From contig JAFVSN010000046.1 in NCBI GenBank assembly GCA_017503735.1, forward strand, positions 1 to 64,000: a stretch of DNA of 64,000 nucleotides, read 5' to 3'. This document shows positions 8,277-17,369 of this stretch, piece by piece (the stretch's first letter is position 1; the number at the start of each line of letters is the position of its first letter). The DNA is from Lachnospiraceae bacterium (GTDB lineage: Bacteria; Bacillota; Clostridia; Lachnospirales; Lachnospiraceae). The translations under genes and the position numbers were made by a program. Below the pieces are notes generated by a model that worked only from the letters and a program-made list of their open reading frames with translations, was not told the DNA's origin and made no database searches.

Positions 8277-8305
8277 TTGCGCAGAGCGTCCAAACATGGT
8301 ATACT
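8277..8305 (+). promoter_or_regulatory. Promoter of the yaaR-holB-ricT cluster
   Basis: TTGCGC (8277-8282) and TATACT (8300-8305) are 17 bp apart and stand 40 bp before the yaaR start. Confidence 0.75.
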
Positions 8306-8345
8306 TATAAGATGATGTCGGTTTGATTGAAAGGAGGTAAGCGTG

Positions 8346-8786
8346 ATGGACCTGAAAGTAAATCAGATTTCACAGCCGGAGCCGGTGGAATTGCCGAAGC
8401 AGACGCCGGAGGCGGACGGTACCTTTAAATTCATGCTTGCCGGAAAAATCGAAGAAGCGGCATTGCAGGAACGACTAAACTCCCTGATGGACGACATCAC
8501 GTTGCAAGGAAAAAAGATTGCCAAGCATATGGATGTGCGGGACATGAAAAAGTACCGGGAGTTGATTAAAGACTTTATGAATGAAATTGTCACCCGTTCC
8601 CATAAATTTTCCCGTGAAAATTTCTTGGACCGGCGGGGAAGGCACCGTGTTTACGGAATGATTCGTCTGGTGGACGAGACATTGGATGAACTGGCGGCAG
8701 AGTTGATTAAAGATGAAAAGGACCACTTAATGATTTTAAGTCGGATTGATGAGATTCGGGGCCTGTTATTGGATATTTTTACCTAA
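8346..8786 (+). CDS. YaaR family protein (DUF327)
   Basis: A 146-residue, mostly helical soluble protein with the family-like stretch [17 protein letters not shown] and the conserved-looking [20 protein letters not shown]. The role of YaaR is not known; it is typically encoded immediately upstream of holB in Firmicutes, as here. ATG 8346 lies 8 bases after AGGAGG; GTG 8343 is a possible alternative start one codon earlier. Confidence 0.88.
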   Translation: MDLKVNQISQPEPVELPKQTPEADGTFKFMLAGKIEEAALQERLNSLMDDITLQGKKIAKHMDVRDMKKYRELIKDFMNEIVTRSHKFSRENFLDRRGRHRVYGMIRLVDETLDELAAELIKDEKDHLMILSRIDEIRGLLLDIFT

Positions 8787-8858
8787 CAGCAAGGGAAAGG
8801 TCCGGAGGAGCCCGACGGAAGGATTCGGGAAATCCGAAGTCGGCAGAAGGAGGGCACT

Positions 8859-9845
8859 ATGGCGGATTTTAAAGATATCATCGGACAGGAACAGATCATT
8901 CACCATATGCAGAATGCCATTCGTCAGAAAAAGATGTCCCATGCTTATTTGCTGTGCGGAGAGGCAGGAAGCGGAAAACGTCTTTTGGCAGAAGCGTTTG
9001 CCAAGACGGTGCTTTGCGAAGAAGGCGGGATAGAAGCCTGTGGAAAATGCAAGTCCTGTAAGCAGACAGAGTCCGGGAACCATCCGGATTTTCGTGTTGT
9101 TGTGAGAGAAAAGGCAACGCTGGGAGTAAAGGAAATCAGGGAACAGGTAGCATCGGATGTGCAGATAAAACCTTACAGCAGTCCGTATAAGATTTATTGG
9201 ATCGATGAAGCGGAAAAGATGACGGAAGAAGCACAGAATGCGCTTTTAAAGACCATCGAAGAACCGCCGGAATACGCGATTTTTCTTTTGTCGGTCAGCA
9301 GACAGGAGCTTTTATTGCAGACGGTGTTGTCCCGCTGTGTATTGCTTCCCCTTCATCCGGTAGCCACCGAGAGAATAAAAAAATTCCTGATGGAAAAAAA
9401 GGGCGTGCCGGATTATCTGGCACACAGTGCGGCGTCCTTTTCCGGTGGATTGGTGGGACGTGCGGTACAGTATGCGGAGTCGGAGACATTTATCGAGCAG
9501 CGGAAGGATGTCCTGCATCTTGTAAAATATATCGATGAGATGACCATGGCGGAAGTGATGGAAAACGTAAAGCTGTTTGCGGGGAAAAAAGAGTCCGCCG
9601 GGGAATATCTGGAGTTGATTCTTTTATGGTACCGGGATGTTCTTTTGTATAAGGCAACCAAGAAGGTGGACGGGCTTTTGTTTTCCGATGAACTGGAAGC
9701 GGTGGCAATGCAAGCAGGAAAACGAAGCTTCGAGAATCTGCAGGGAATTGTAGAGGCTCTGGAACAGGTAAAACAGCGATTAAAGGCAAATGTTAATTTT
9801 GAAAATGCGTTAGAATTATTGTTATTGTATATGAAGGAGGTTTAA
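8859..9845 (+). CDS. holB: DNA polymerase III subunit delta'
   Basis: A 328-residue AAA+ clamp-loader subunit. It shows the family start DIIGQEQIIHHMQNAI, a P-loop GEAGSGKR (about 34-41), a zinc-binding cysteine cluster (C52, then CGKCKSC about 61-67), the WIDEAEKM segment and an SRC motif (LSRCVLLPL), which in clamp loaders supplies the arginine acting on the neighbouring ATP site. It loads the sliding clamp during replication. It lies between yaaR and ricT, the order seen in many Firmicutes. AAGGAGGG-type Shine-Dalgarno sequence before the ATG. Confidence 0.96.
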   Translation: MADFKDIIGQEQIIHHMQNAIRQKKMSHAYLLCGEAGSGKRLLAEAFAKTVLCEEGGIEACGKCKSCKQTESGNHPDFRVVVREKATLGVKEIREQVASDVQIKPYSSPYKIYWIDEAEKMTEEAQNALLKTIEEPPEYAIFLLSVSRQELLLQTVLSRCVLLPLHPVATERIKKFLMEKKGVPDYLAHSAASFSGGLVGRAVQYAESETFIEQRKDVLHLVKYIDEMTMAEVMENVKLFAGKKESAGEYLELILLWYRDVLLYKATKKVDGLLFSDELEAVAMQAGKRSFENLQGIVEALEQVKQRLKANVNFENALELLLLYMKEV

Positions 9846-9852
9846 GAAAGGA

Positions 9853-10752
9853 ATGAAAGTTGTAGGCGTAAGATTTCGGAAGGCGGGAAAGGTTTATTAC
9901 TTTGATCCGTTGGAATTTGATATAAAGCAGGGCTCCAATGTTATTGTGGAGACGGCAAGAGGCGTGGAATTCGGTTATGTGGTAATGGGCATCCGGGATT
10001 TGCCGGAGGAAAAGATTACCCAGCCGTTAAAACCGGTGCTTCGTCCGGCAACGGAAGAGGATGTTAAGGCGCAGGAGGCAAATGCGGAGAAGGAAAAAGA
10101 AGCCTTCCAGATTTGTCTTGAAAAAATCAGAAAGCACAATCTGGAAATGAAGCTGATTGATTCGGAGTATACCTTTGATAATAATAAACTACTGTTTTAT
10201 TTTACGGCAGACGGTCGTGTGGATTTCCGTGAACTGGTCAAGGATTTGGCTGCGGTATTTAAAACCAGAATCGAATTGCGCCAGATCGGTGTGCGGGATG
10301 AGACGAAGATTTTAGGCGGAATCGGTGTGTGTGGACGCGCACTTTGCTGTCACACCTATTTGTCCGAGTTCATTCCGGTGTCCATTAAGATGGCAAAGGA
10401 GCAGAATCTTTCTTTGAATCCGACAAAGATTTCCGGTGTGTGCGGAAGACTGATGTGTTGCTTAAAGAACGAAGAAGAAGCTTACGAGGAATTAAACAGT
10501 CATCTCCCATCGGTGGGAGAATATGTAACGACCCCGGACGGATTGAAGGGCGAAGTACAGAGTACCAGCGTGTTGAAGCAGTTGGTCAAGGTGATTGTTA
10601 CCCTGGATAATGATGAGAAGGAAATCCGGGAATACAAAGCCACAGAGTTGAAGTTTAAACCGCGCAGAAAACAGGAGCGTGTGCAGATGGATGATGAATT
10701 GCATGCGCTGGAGCAGTTGGAACGGAAAGAAGCAAAGAAGCAAGGGGAATAA
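9853..10752 (+). CDS. ricT: RicT (YaaT), PSP1-domain regulatory iron-sulfur protein
   Basis: A 299-residue protein with the PSP1 C-terminal domain and two conserved cysteine clusters: VCGRALCCHTYLSEF (about 155-169) and GVCGRLMCCLKNEE (about 195-208). In Bacillus RicT (YaaT) forms a complex with RicA and RicF that holds Fe-S clusters and influences sporulation, competence and mRNA processing by RNase Y. It starts 7 bp after the holB stop. The charged, helical C-terminal tail (KPRRKQER, then EQLERKEAKK) follows the domain. Confidence 0.93.
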   Translation: MKVVGVRFRKAGKVYYFDPLEFDIKQGSNVIVETARGVEFGYVVMGIRDLPEEKITQPLKPVLRPATEEDVKAQEANAEKEKEAFQICLEKIRKHNLEMKLIDSEYTFDNNKLLFYFTADGRVDFRELVKDLAAVFKTRIELRQIGVRDETKILGGIGVCGRALCCHTYLSEFIPVSIKMAKEQNLSLNPTKISGVCGRLMCCLKNEEEAYEELNSHLPSVGEYVTTPDGLKGEVQSTSVLKQLVKVIVTLDNDEKEIREYKATELKFKPRRKQERVQMDDELHALEQLERKEAKKQGE

Positions 10753-10759
10753 GACGAAT

Positions 10760-11554
10760 ATGACGCAAACAGAGGGAACGGTTCGCTCTCCGGAGCTTTC
10801 CGCCAGATATGAATTGGCAGAACAGCTGATACGGGAAGGAGAACGGATTGACGAACTGCAGCGAAACGAATACTTGATTTTTCAACATCCCGGACGGTTT
10901 TGTTTCGGAATGGATGCGGTCCTTTTGTCCGGCTTTGTACGGATAAAACCGGGAAGCAGTGTGCTGGATTTGGGAACCGGTACCGGGATATTGCCGATTT
11001 TAACGGAGGCAAAGACGAAAGGGAAACACTTTACCGGGTTGGAAATTCAGGAGGAAAGTGCCGACATGGCAAGACGAAGTGTTGCGGTGAACGGACTTTC
11101 CGAAAAGATAGATATTTGCGTCGGAGACATTAAGGAAGCCGGCCGTATTTTCGGAGCGGCTTCTTTTGATGCGGTAACCACCAATCCTCCCTATATGACC
11201 GCGGAACACGGACTGACAAATCCGGATATGCCGAAGGCCATTGCCCGTCATGAGGTGCTTTGCACCCTGGAGGATGTGGTACGGGAAGCGGCGTATGTAT
11301 TAAAGCCTCAGGGAACCTTTTTTATGGTGCACCGGCCTTTTCGGCTGGCAGAGATTATCCGTACTTTGTCGGCCCACGGACTGGAGTTAAAACGGATGCG
11401 TCTGGTGTATCCTTATGTGGACAAGGAGCCCAACATGGTGCTTTTGGAGGCAAGCAAAGGCGGCAGACCCCGTGTGACGGTGGAACCGCCGTTGATCGTA
11501 TTTCAGGAGCCGGGCGTTTACCATGAGGATATTACCGGAATATACGGGTACTAA
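10760..11554 (+). CDS. tRNA1(Val) adenine N6-methyltransferase-like protein (TrmN6/YabB family)
   Basis: A 264-residue Rossmann-fold methyltransferase. The SAM-binding motif is VLDLGTGTGILPILTEAK and the catalytic motif NPPY (in AVTTNPPYMTAEHG) marks an adenine-N6 or similar amino-methyltransferase. The N-terminal stretch LIFQHPGRFCFGMDAVLLSGF is typical of the YfiC/TrmN6 group, which methylates A37 of tRNA-Val in E. coli. It follows ricT by 7 bp and precedes rsmI, the usual Firmicutes order. ATG 10760 was chosen over an upstream in-frame start inside ricT. Confidence 0.88.
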   Translation: MTQTEGTVRSPELSARYELAEQLIREGERIDELQRNEYLIFQHPGRFCFGMDAVLLSGFVRIKPGSSVLDLGTGTGILPILTEAKTKGKHFTGLEIQEESADMARRSVAVNGLSEKIDICVGDIKEAGRIFGAASFDAVTTNPPYMTAEHGLTNPDMPKAIARHEVLCTLEDVVREAAYVLKPQGTFFMVHRPFRLAEIIRTLSAHGLELKRMRLVYPYVDKEPNMVLLEASKGGRPRVTVEPPLIVFQEPGVYHEDITGIYGY

Positions 11555-11631
11555 CAGAGAATTTTGAAGGAATGACGCTCCGGAAGAGGTGTGATTTGCC
11601 GGAAACGAGAGTGCTTCGGAAAGGAAAACAT

Positions 11632-12474
11632 ATGGCAGGGACCTTATATTTATGTGCCACACCCATCGGAAATTTGGAAGACATCACCTTTCGTGTGCTG
11701 GAAACATTGAAAACGGTAGATGTGATTGCGGCGGAAGATACTCGCAACAGCATTAAGCTTTTGAACCGGTTTGAGATAAAGACGCCCATGACCAGTTACC
11801 ATGAGTTTAATAAGTTTGACAAGGGCAGACAGTTAATCGAACAATTGTTAGAAGGAAAAAACATTGCGGTCATTACCGATGCGGGAATGCCGGGGATTTC
11901 CGATCCGGGGGAGGAACTGGTAAAGATGGCATACGAAGCCGGGGTACCGGTAACGGTATTGCCGGGGGCTTGTGCCTGCGTGACAGCACTTACCTTATCC
12001 GGTTTGCCTACCAGACGGTTCTGTTTTGAGGCGTTTTTACCTTCCGACAAAAAGGAGCGGAAGGATGTGCTGACGGAGCTTGTGGACGAAACCCGAACCA
12101 TTGTATTATATGAAGCACCCCACCGGTTGGTAAAAACTCTTGCGGAACTTCTGGAGACCTTGGGAGACCGCAGACTTACCATTTGCCGCGAATTGACCAA
12201 AAAACATGAAGAAGCCTTTCGGACTACTTTCTCCGAAGCACTTACTTTTTACGAAACCAACGAACCGAAGGGAGAATGTGTTCTTGTCATCGAAGGGGCA
12301 GACCGGGAAGAATTGCGCCGTGCAGAGCAGGAATCCTTTGCAGAGTTAAGTCTTGAAGAGCATATGAACCGTTATCTGTCTCAGGGTATGAACAAAAAAG
12401 ACGCCATGAAAGCCGTAGCGGCAGACAGAGGCGTGTCGAAAAGAGAAATTTACGCGATGTTGTTGGAAGAATAG
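11632..12474 (+). CDS. rsmI: 16S rRNA (cytidine-2'-O)-methyltransferase
   Basis: A 280-residue tetrapyrrole-methylase-fold enzyme. Diagnostic stretches are LYLCATPIGNLEDITFRVLE at the N-terminus, AAEDTRNSIKLLN, ITDAGMPGISDPGEELV and ALTLSGLPTRRFCFEAFLP. RsmI methylates the 2'-O of C1402 of 16S rRNA, together with RsmH tuning the ribosomal P site. ATG 11632 follows GGAAAGG; earlier in-frame starts lack the family N-terminus. It closes the yaaR-rsmI cluster; no clear terminator follows. Confidence 0.95.
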   Translation: MAGTLYLCATPIGNLEDITFRVLETLKTVDVIAAEDTRNSIKLLNRFEIKTPMTSYHEFNKFDKGRQLIEQLLEGKNIAVITDAGMPGISDPGEELVKMAYEAGVPVTVLPGACACVTALTLSGLPTRRFCFEAFLPSDKKERKDVLTELVDETRTIVLYEAPHRLVKTLAELLETLGDRRLTICRELTKKHEEAFRTTFSEALTFYETNEPKGECVLVIEGADREELRRAEQESFAELSLEEHMNRYLSQGMNKKDAMKAVAADRGVSKREIYAMLLEE

Positions 12475-12607
12475 GGAATGTATATGGAGACAGAGAATAG
12501 GCAGACATAACGTGTCCGGTAATAAAATGAGACATTTCTCGCTTTGTGTCGTGTTTTTTTACCGGTAGATTTGATACGCTTTGTTTGAAAGGAGGAACCA
12601 ATCGTAT

Positions 12608-13123
12608 ATGGACCAGAAAAAGATAGGAGGGTTCTTAAAAGAACTACGCAAGGAAAAAGGGGTAACTCAGGAATATCTTGCGGAACAATTTAGCGTATCA
12701 AACAGAACAATATCGCGATGGGAAAATGGAAATAATATGCCGGATTTAGACATTCTAATTGAAATATCCGATTATTATGAAGTTGACCTTAGAGAGATTC
12801 TTAACGGAGAAAGGAAAAGTGAGAATATGGATAAGGAAATGAAAGAAACAGTTTTACAGGCAGTTGACTATACAAATACAGAAAATGAGAAGTGCAACAA
12901 GCGTGTACGATTATGTAACGCGATTGCTATGGGACTGTTTTTGCTGTATACAATAATAAGAGACACGATGGTTTATGCTGATTATTCCATTGTGAAAGCA
13001 GTGGCAGATATTGCACAAGGATTAGCAATAGGAATGCTTTTGGCAGGACTGATAGTGTCAAGTCGTTATGGTGCCAAGGTTAGGGCGTTTAAACGGAGAT
13101 TGTTTCGAAGGAATGTTAATTGA
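12608..13123 (+). CDS. HTH (Xre family) regulator with C-terminal membrane segments
   Basis: A 171-residue protein. Residues 1-67 are a Cro/CI helix-turn-helix: FLKELRKEKGVTQEYLAEQF, then SNRTISRWENGNNMPDLDIL and YYEVDLREILNGERK. A linker leads to two hydrophobic segments (about 102-117 and 128-152), so it is probably membrane-tethered. GGAGG lies 12 bases before the ATG, longer than usual. A similar HTH-membrane protein is encoded at 45695. The target genes and signal are unknown. The terminator at 13164 follows. Confidence 0.82.
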   Translation: MDQKKIGGFLKELRKEKGVTQEYLAEQFSVSNRTISRWENGNNMPDLDILIEISDYYEVDLREILNGERKSENMDKEMKETVLQAVDYTNTENEKCNKRVRLCNAIAMGLFLLYTIIRDTMVYADYSIVKAVADIAQGLAIGMLLAGLIVSSRYGAKVRAFKRRLFRRNVN

Positions 13124-13163
13124 TTTTGTGGTAGAGAGACATAGTTCAGTTTTAAAGAAAAAC

Positions 13164-13189
13164 AGGGCCACCGCCCAGGCGGTGGCCCT
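13164..13189 (-). terminator. Intrinsic terminator between convergent HTH and AbrB genes
   Basis: Perfect 11-bp arms AGGGCCACCGC/GCGGTGGCCCT enclose CCAG. On the minus strand the stem is followed by GTTTTTCTTT, so it mainly serves the AbrB gene; it may also stop transcription from the left. Confidence 0.88.
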
Positions 13190-13196
13190 ATGTCAT

Positions 13197-13457
13197 TTAC
13201 TCTTCGATAAGTCCTACCATTTTTGCCAGCTTTTTAATGTTCTTTTTGGAAATTTTCTTTCCGCAGAAGTCAACCAAATCCTTGGTATCCCCGTTGAAAA
13301 TATCACACGGCTGGTATTTGGTGAGAATAATGCGGTTGCCTTCCTGAATAATCTCTACCGGGTCATCCTCCTGCAAATCTAAATTTCTACGTAATTCAAT
13401 CGGTAAGGTAATTCTCCCGACTTCATCTAAGTTTCGTACAATCCCTACGTTTTTCAT
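13197..13457 (-). CDS. AbrB-family transition-state regulator
   Basis: An 86-residue protein whose N-terminal half is an AbrB swapped-hairpin DNA-binding domain (GIVRNLDEVGRITLPIELRR, then EIIQEGNRIILTKY). The C-terminal part (KKISKKNIKKLAKM) is basic and helical and probably multimerises. In Bacillus AbrB represses post-exponential genes. It has its own TTGACA promoter with a palindrome overlapping the start region, suggesting autorepression, and a strong terminator. Confidence 0.88.
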   Translation of the reverse strand: MKNVGIVRNLDEVGRITLPIELRRNLDLQEDDPVEIIQEGNRIILTKYQPCDIFNGDTKDLVDFCGKKISKKNIKKLAKMVGLIEE

Positions 13458-13486
13458 ACAATACCTCCGAAGTAAAATACGATATC

Positions 13487-13541
13487 ATTTTGTTAATTCT
13501 CTAACAAAATCCATTTTACAATATTTTCCGAATTTTGTCAA
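13487..13541 (-). promoter_or_regulatory. Promoter and palindromic operator of the AbrB gene
   Basis: On the minus strand TTGACA (13541-13536) and TAAAAT (13518-13513) are 17 bp apart. Directly downstream, 13487-13510 is a palindrome with 9-bp perfect arms ATTTTGTTA/TAACAAAAT and a 6-bp centre. Its position over the transcription start suggests an operator. Confidence 0.78.
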
Positions 13542-13575
13542 AGAAAAAATAAAAAAATCGGAATGAAAGAAAGAA

Positions 13576-13604
13576 TCGACAAATAAAAGGCGTTGTGCTA
13601 AAAT
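13576..13604 (+). promoter_or_regulatory. Promoter of ddl-murF
   Basis: TCGACA (13576-13581) and TAAAAT (13599-13604) are 17 bp apart. The expected leader before ddl is about 100 bp. Confidence 0.6.
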
Positions 13605-13709
13605 GGGGAAGGAAAGAACCGCGATTTTCCGATGGTATTGCAGAGAGAGTCCGGGAATAAAAATATAGAAAGATTGAAAACGAAAAAAGAGAAAGGTACG
13701 GTAGAACTT

Positions 13710-14735
13710 ATGAAGGTTGTGGTTTTGGCAGGCGGAACAAGTACGGAACGGGACGTTTCGTTGATTTCGGGAAGCGGAATATATAAAGCGTTAAAAAAGA
13801 ACGGACATCAGGTGATTTTATTGGATGTTTATTTGGGCTACGAAGGCGATACGGAAGGGATTTTTACAAGAGACTATGACTGGACGGAAAATATCGGTGC
13901 CATTTCCGAGCAGAATCCGGATATTGAACAGATAAAGGCAATGCGTCCGGACGGAGCAAAAAATTTCTTCGGCCCGAATGTTCTTTCTCTTTGCAGGGAA
14001 GCCGATGCGGTATTTATGGCACTCCACGGTGCCAACGGAGAAGACGGAAAGATTCAGGCCTGCTTTGAACTGATGGGAATTCCGTATACGGGGACAGACT
14101 TTGTCAGTGCGGCCATGGCCATGGATAAGGCCATTACCAAGGACATTTTTAAGGCCTATGGGATTCCGACGCCGGCGGGCATCCGCTTGAAAAAAGGAGA
14201 GACGGAGAGTGCCAAAGTGCCGTTCCCGTGTATCGTAAAGGCATGCTGCGGCGGTTCCAGCGTGGGCGTATGTCTTGCAAATAATGAAGAAGAATATGAA
14301 AAAGCAAAAGAAGAGGCATTTCAATACGATAATGAGGTTGTAATCGAACAGTACATTGTAGGAAGAGAGTTCTCCGTAGGCGTGATGGACGGGAAGGCAC
14401 TTCCGGTAATTGAAATAGCTCCGAAACAGGGCTTTTATGACTACAAAAATAAATATCAGGCAGGCAGTGCGGTGGAAACCTGTCCGGCGGAGTTGCCGGC
14501 AGAAAAGAGCAGAGAGATGCAAACAATTGCAGGGAATGTATTTCAGGCGTTGCGGTTGAAAAACTATGCCCGCATGGACTTTATGATGGACAAAGACGGG
14601 ACTCTTTATTGTCTGGAAGCAAACACCTTGCCGGGGATGACGCCGACGTCTTTGTTGCCGCAGGAAGCGGCTGCGATAGGAATCAGTTACGAGCAGCTTT
14701 GTGAGAAGATCTTGGAAAAAGCATTGGAACGATAA
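13710..14735 (+). CDS. ddl: D-alanine--D-alanine ligase
   Basis: A 341-residue ATP-grasp enzyme that joins two D-alanines for the peptidoglycan stem. Visible family motifs are VLAGGTSTERDVSLISG at the N-terminus, FMALHGANGEDGKIQACFEL, GIPYTGTDFVSAAMAMDK, the ATP-grasp segment PCIVKACCGGSSVGVCLA and the C-terminal YCLEANTLPGMTPTSLLPQE that holds the metal and D-Ala sites. ATG 13710 was chosen because the domain starts there and a purine-rich GAAAGG site precedes it. It is followed 20 bp later by murF, which uses its product. Confidence 0.95.
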   Translation: MKVVVLAGGTSTERDVSLISGSGIYKALKKNGHQVILLDVYLGYEGDTEGIFTRDYDWTENIGAISEQNPDIEQIKAMRPDGAKNFFGPNVLSLCREADAVFMALHGANGEDGKIQACFELMGIPYTGTDFVSAAMAMDKAITKDIFKAYGIPTPAGIRLKKGETESAKVPFPCIVKACCGGSSVGVCLANNEEEYEKAKEEAFQYDNEVVIEQYIVGREFSVGVMDGKALPVIEIAPKQGFYDYKNKYQAGSAVETCPAELPAEKSREMQTIAGNVFQALRLKNYARMDFMMDKDGTLYCLEANTLPGMTPTSLLPQEAAAIGISYEQLCEKILEKALER

Positions 14736-14755
14736 GGAAGGATAGTGTCGGGCAC

Positions 14756-16168
14756 ATGAATTTGACAATCAGGCAAATCGTAGAGGCCACAGGAGGCCGG
14801 TTGATTTATGACGAAGGTCGGGAGAAAGATTCACTCCGGACCTTTTTGGAGATGCAGGTAGACAGTGTGGTACTGGATTCCAGACAAGTGACGGAAGGCG
14901 GCGTGTTTGTCGCCACGGTAGGAGAGCGTGTGGACGGACATACCTTTATTACGTCTGCATTTGAGAAAGGGATTGCGTTGGCAATCGTACAACGTAAGCC
15001 GGAAGAGGCGGAAACCTGGAAGCGATACCTTCTGGTGGAAAATACGCCGGAGGCATTGAAAAAAATTGCGGAGTGTTACCGAAAAAACCTTAACATCCCG
15101 GTAATCGGAATTACGGGAAGCGTAGGAAAAACCAGCACCAAAGAGTTTATTGCGGGGGTTCTGTCCGTAAAATATAACGTATTGAAAACCCAGGGAAACT
15201 ATAACAACGAAATCGGAGTGCCGTTGACGCTGCTTCGGATTCGTCCGGAACACGAGGTTGCGGTGGTGGAAATGGGAATCAGCGATTTCGGCGAGATGCA
15301 CCGGCTAAGTAAGATGGCACGACCGGATATCGCCGTGATTACCAATATCGGGCAGTGTCATTTGGAAAACCTGATTGACCGGGACGGTGTGTTAAAGGCA
15401 AAAACGGAACTCTTTGATTTTATGTCGGAGAAGGGCCGGATCTGCTTAAACGGCGAAGATGATAAGCTGGCTACGATATCTGACGTATCCGGACGGGAGT
15501 TGTTTTTCTTTGGAAGAAACCGGACAGAAAAGACAAGCGTATATACAACGGAGGTTACGGAAAAGGGGTTGTGGGGAAGCGATGCCCTTTTGCATAACAT
15601 AGGCGGAGACCGTTACGAAATCGAGGTTCCGTTGCCGGGTTCCCATATGGTATTGAATGCGGCAGCGGCGGCGTGTGTGGCGGAGCTGTTGGGGCTTACT
15701 CCTGCCCAGATACAGGCAGGTATGAAAAAGGTAGAAACCATAGGCGGCCGAAATCATCTGATTCGGACAGAAAAGCGGACGTTAATCGACGATTGCTATA
15801 ACGCCAATCCGGTTTCCATGAAGGCAGGGATAGATTTGCTTTGTATGGCAGATACCCCGAAAGTGGCAATCCTGGGGGATATGTTTGAATTGGGCGAGGG
15901 TTCGGAGAAAATGCATGGGGAGATTGGAGCCTATGCGGCAAACAAAGAGATTGACCGGATTGTTTGTGTCGGAGTCCATTCCCGTTCTATGCATGAAGAG
16001 GCGTTGAAATACAACAAGAAAAGCAGTGTAATGTATTTTAGTACGTTGGAAGAGTTACTTTCCCGGTTGCGGGAAGCACCGGAAGAGATAGTTCCGGATG
16101 GAAGTACGGTGTTGATAAAAGCCTCCCACGGAATGCACTTTGATCGTGTGGTGGAAGTGTTAAAATAG
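14756..16168 (+). CDS. murF: UDP-N-acetylmuramoyl-tripeptide--D-alanyl-D-alanine ligase
   Basis: A 470-residue Mur ligase. The N-terminal domain contains DSRQVTEGGVFVATVGERVD; the ATP-binding motif is GITGSVGKTSTKEF, followed by TQGNYNNEIGVPLTLL and the C-terminal ligase domain with DDCYNANPVSMKAGI and ILGDMFELGE. It adds D-Ala-D-Ala, made by the upstream ddl product, to the UDP-MurNAc-tripeptide in the cytoplasm. Length is normal. The ddl-murF pair forms one operon. Confidence 0.96.
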   Translation: MNLTIRQIVEATGGRLIYDEGREKDSLRTFLEMQVDSVVLDSRQVTEGGVFVATVGERVDGHTFITSAFEKGIALAIVQRKPEEAETWKRYLLVENTPEALKKIAECYRKNLNIPVIGITGSVGKTSTKEFIAGVLSVKYNVLKTQGNYNNEIGVPLTLLRIRPEHEVAVVEMGISDFGEMHRLSKMARPDIAVITNIGQCHLENLIDRDGVLKAKTELFDFMSEKGRICLNGEDDKLATISDVSGRELFFFGRNRTEKTSVYTTEVTEKGLWGSDALLHNIGGDRYEIEVPLPGSHMVLNAAAAACVAELLGLTPAQIQAGMKKVETIGGRNHLIRTEKRTLIDDCYNANPVSMKAGIDLLCMADTPKVAILGDMFELGEGSEKMHGEIGAYAANKEIDRIVCVGVHSRSMHEEALKYNKKSSVMYFSTLEELLSRLREAPEEIVPDGSTVLIKASHGMHFDRVVEVLK

Positions 16169-16238
16169 AATCGGAACAGACCGGCATAGTTTTAGAGAGT
16201 CGTGCGTAAAGTAGTAGAAAGTCTGTTTCGGAGCACCT

Positions 16239-16835
16239 ATGTTAAATTATCTGTGGGGCGGAATGATTCTTGTTGCGGTGGTATACGGGGCTGTAACAGG
16301 GAATATAAAAGAAGTGGGAAATGCGGCACTGGATTCCTCAAAGGACGCGGTGGAGCTTTGTATTACAATGCTGGGAGTCATGGCTCTCTGGACAGGAATG
16401 ATGAAAATTGCCGAAGTGAGCGGTCTGACCAAGAAGTTTTTACGATTGGCACGACCGGTGCTCCGTTTTTTGTTCCCGGAAATTCCGGCAGAGTCAAAGG
16501 CAAATGATTATATTGCTTCCAACATGCTTGCAAATTTGTTGGGGCTTGGATGGGCGGCAACGCCCTTTGGATTAAAAGCAATGGAAGAGTTACAAAAGAT
16601 TCACATGGCACAGGGCGGAAAAAAAGGTGTTGCGTCCCGTGCCATGTGTACTTTTTTGATTATAAATATCTCCTCATTACAATTGATTCCGGTGAATATT
16701 ATTGCGTATCGGAGTCAGTACGGTTCGGTGAATCCCGCAGAAATCGTAGGGCCTGCCATGATAGCGACCTTAGCAAGTACCCTTGCGGCGGTGGTGTTCG
16801 TGAAGGTGACGGGAAGAAAGGAAAAGAGGAGGTAA
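16239..16835 (+). CDS. spmA: Spore maturation protein A
   Basis: A 198-residue membrane protein with a gate/nucleoside recognition-type fold. Typical stretches are SSKDAVELCITMLGVMALWT, DYIASNMLANLLGLGWAATP and MCTFLIINISSLQLIPVNII. SpmA and SpmB act in spore core dehydration in Bacillus, though homologues also occur in non-sporulating bacteria. spmB follows after 6 bp. Its presence with a SleB-like hydrolase next door hints at sporulation capacity. Confidence 0.93.
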   Translation: MLNYLWGGMILVAVVYGAVTGNIKEVGNAALDSSKDAVELCITMLGVMALWTGMMKIAEVSGLTKKFLRLARPVLRFLFPEIPAESKANDYIASNMLANLLGLGWAATPFGLKAMEELQKIHMAQGGKKGVASRAMCTFLIINISSLQLIPVNIIAYRSQYGSVNPAEIVGPAMIATLASTLAAVVFVKVTGRKEKRR

Positions 16836-16841
16836 CTGCAT

Positions 16842-17366
16842 ATGGGTTTTTTGGTTTATCTGTCGGATTTTTGTATTCCGCTTTTGCTGTTTTATATGAT
16901 AAGTTACGGAATGGCGACAAAAACAGACAGCTACGGCGCGTTTGTGGAAGGGGCAAAGGACGGATTTAAAGTTACCTTTGGGATTTTACCGACGTTAATC
17001 GGATTGATGACGGCAGTGGGGATGCTGCGGGCTTCCGGGTTCTTGGAGCTGCTTGCCGGGTGGCTTGCGCCCATCGCAAAGGTGTTGCTGTTCCCGGCAG
17101 AATTGGTGCCGCTTGTTGTGGTAAAGCTGTTTTCATCATCGGCGGCAACCGGACTGGTATTGGATATTTTTAAGGAATACGGGCCGGACTCCTATTTGGG
17201 AAAGGTAACTTCCCTCATATGTTCCTCTACGGAAACGGTGTTCTATACCATGTCGGTGTATTTCATGGCGGTAGGGGTAAAAAAAACCCGCCACACCCTT
17301 GCCGGAGCATTGATAGCAACGGCAACGGGTGTAACGGTGAGTACAATTCTCGGTGGGCTATTGTAG
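16842..17366 (+). CDS. spmB: Spore maturation protein B
   Basis: A 174-residue membrane partner of SpmA. Typical stretches are DGFKVTFGILPTLIGLMTAV, MLRASGFLELLAGWLAPIAK and ICSSTETVFYTMSVYFMAVG. GGAGG precedes the start. The gene ends 3 bp from the oppositely oriented hydrolase gene with no visible terminator between, so the two transcripts probably overlap at their 3' ends. Confidence 0.94.
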   Translation: MGFLVYLSDFCIPLLLFYMISYGMATKTDSYGAFVEGAKDGFKVTFGILPTLIGLMTAVGMLRASGFLELLAGWLAPIAKVLLFPAELVPLVVVKLFSSSAATGLVLDIFKEYGPDSYLGKVTSLICSSTETVFYTMSVYFMAVGVKKTRHTLAGALIATATGVTVSTILGGLL

Positions 17367-17369
17367 TGC

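Noticed and set aside
12475-12600. Terminator after rsmI
   Set aside because: CCGGTAA and TTACCGG copies are about 40 bases apart with no strong inner pairing, so a real hairpin is doubtful.
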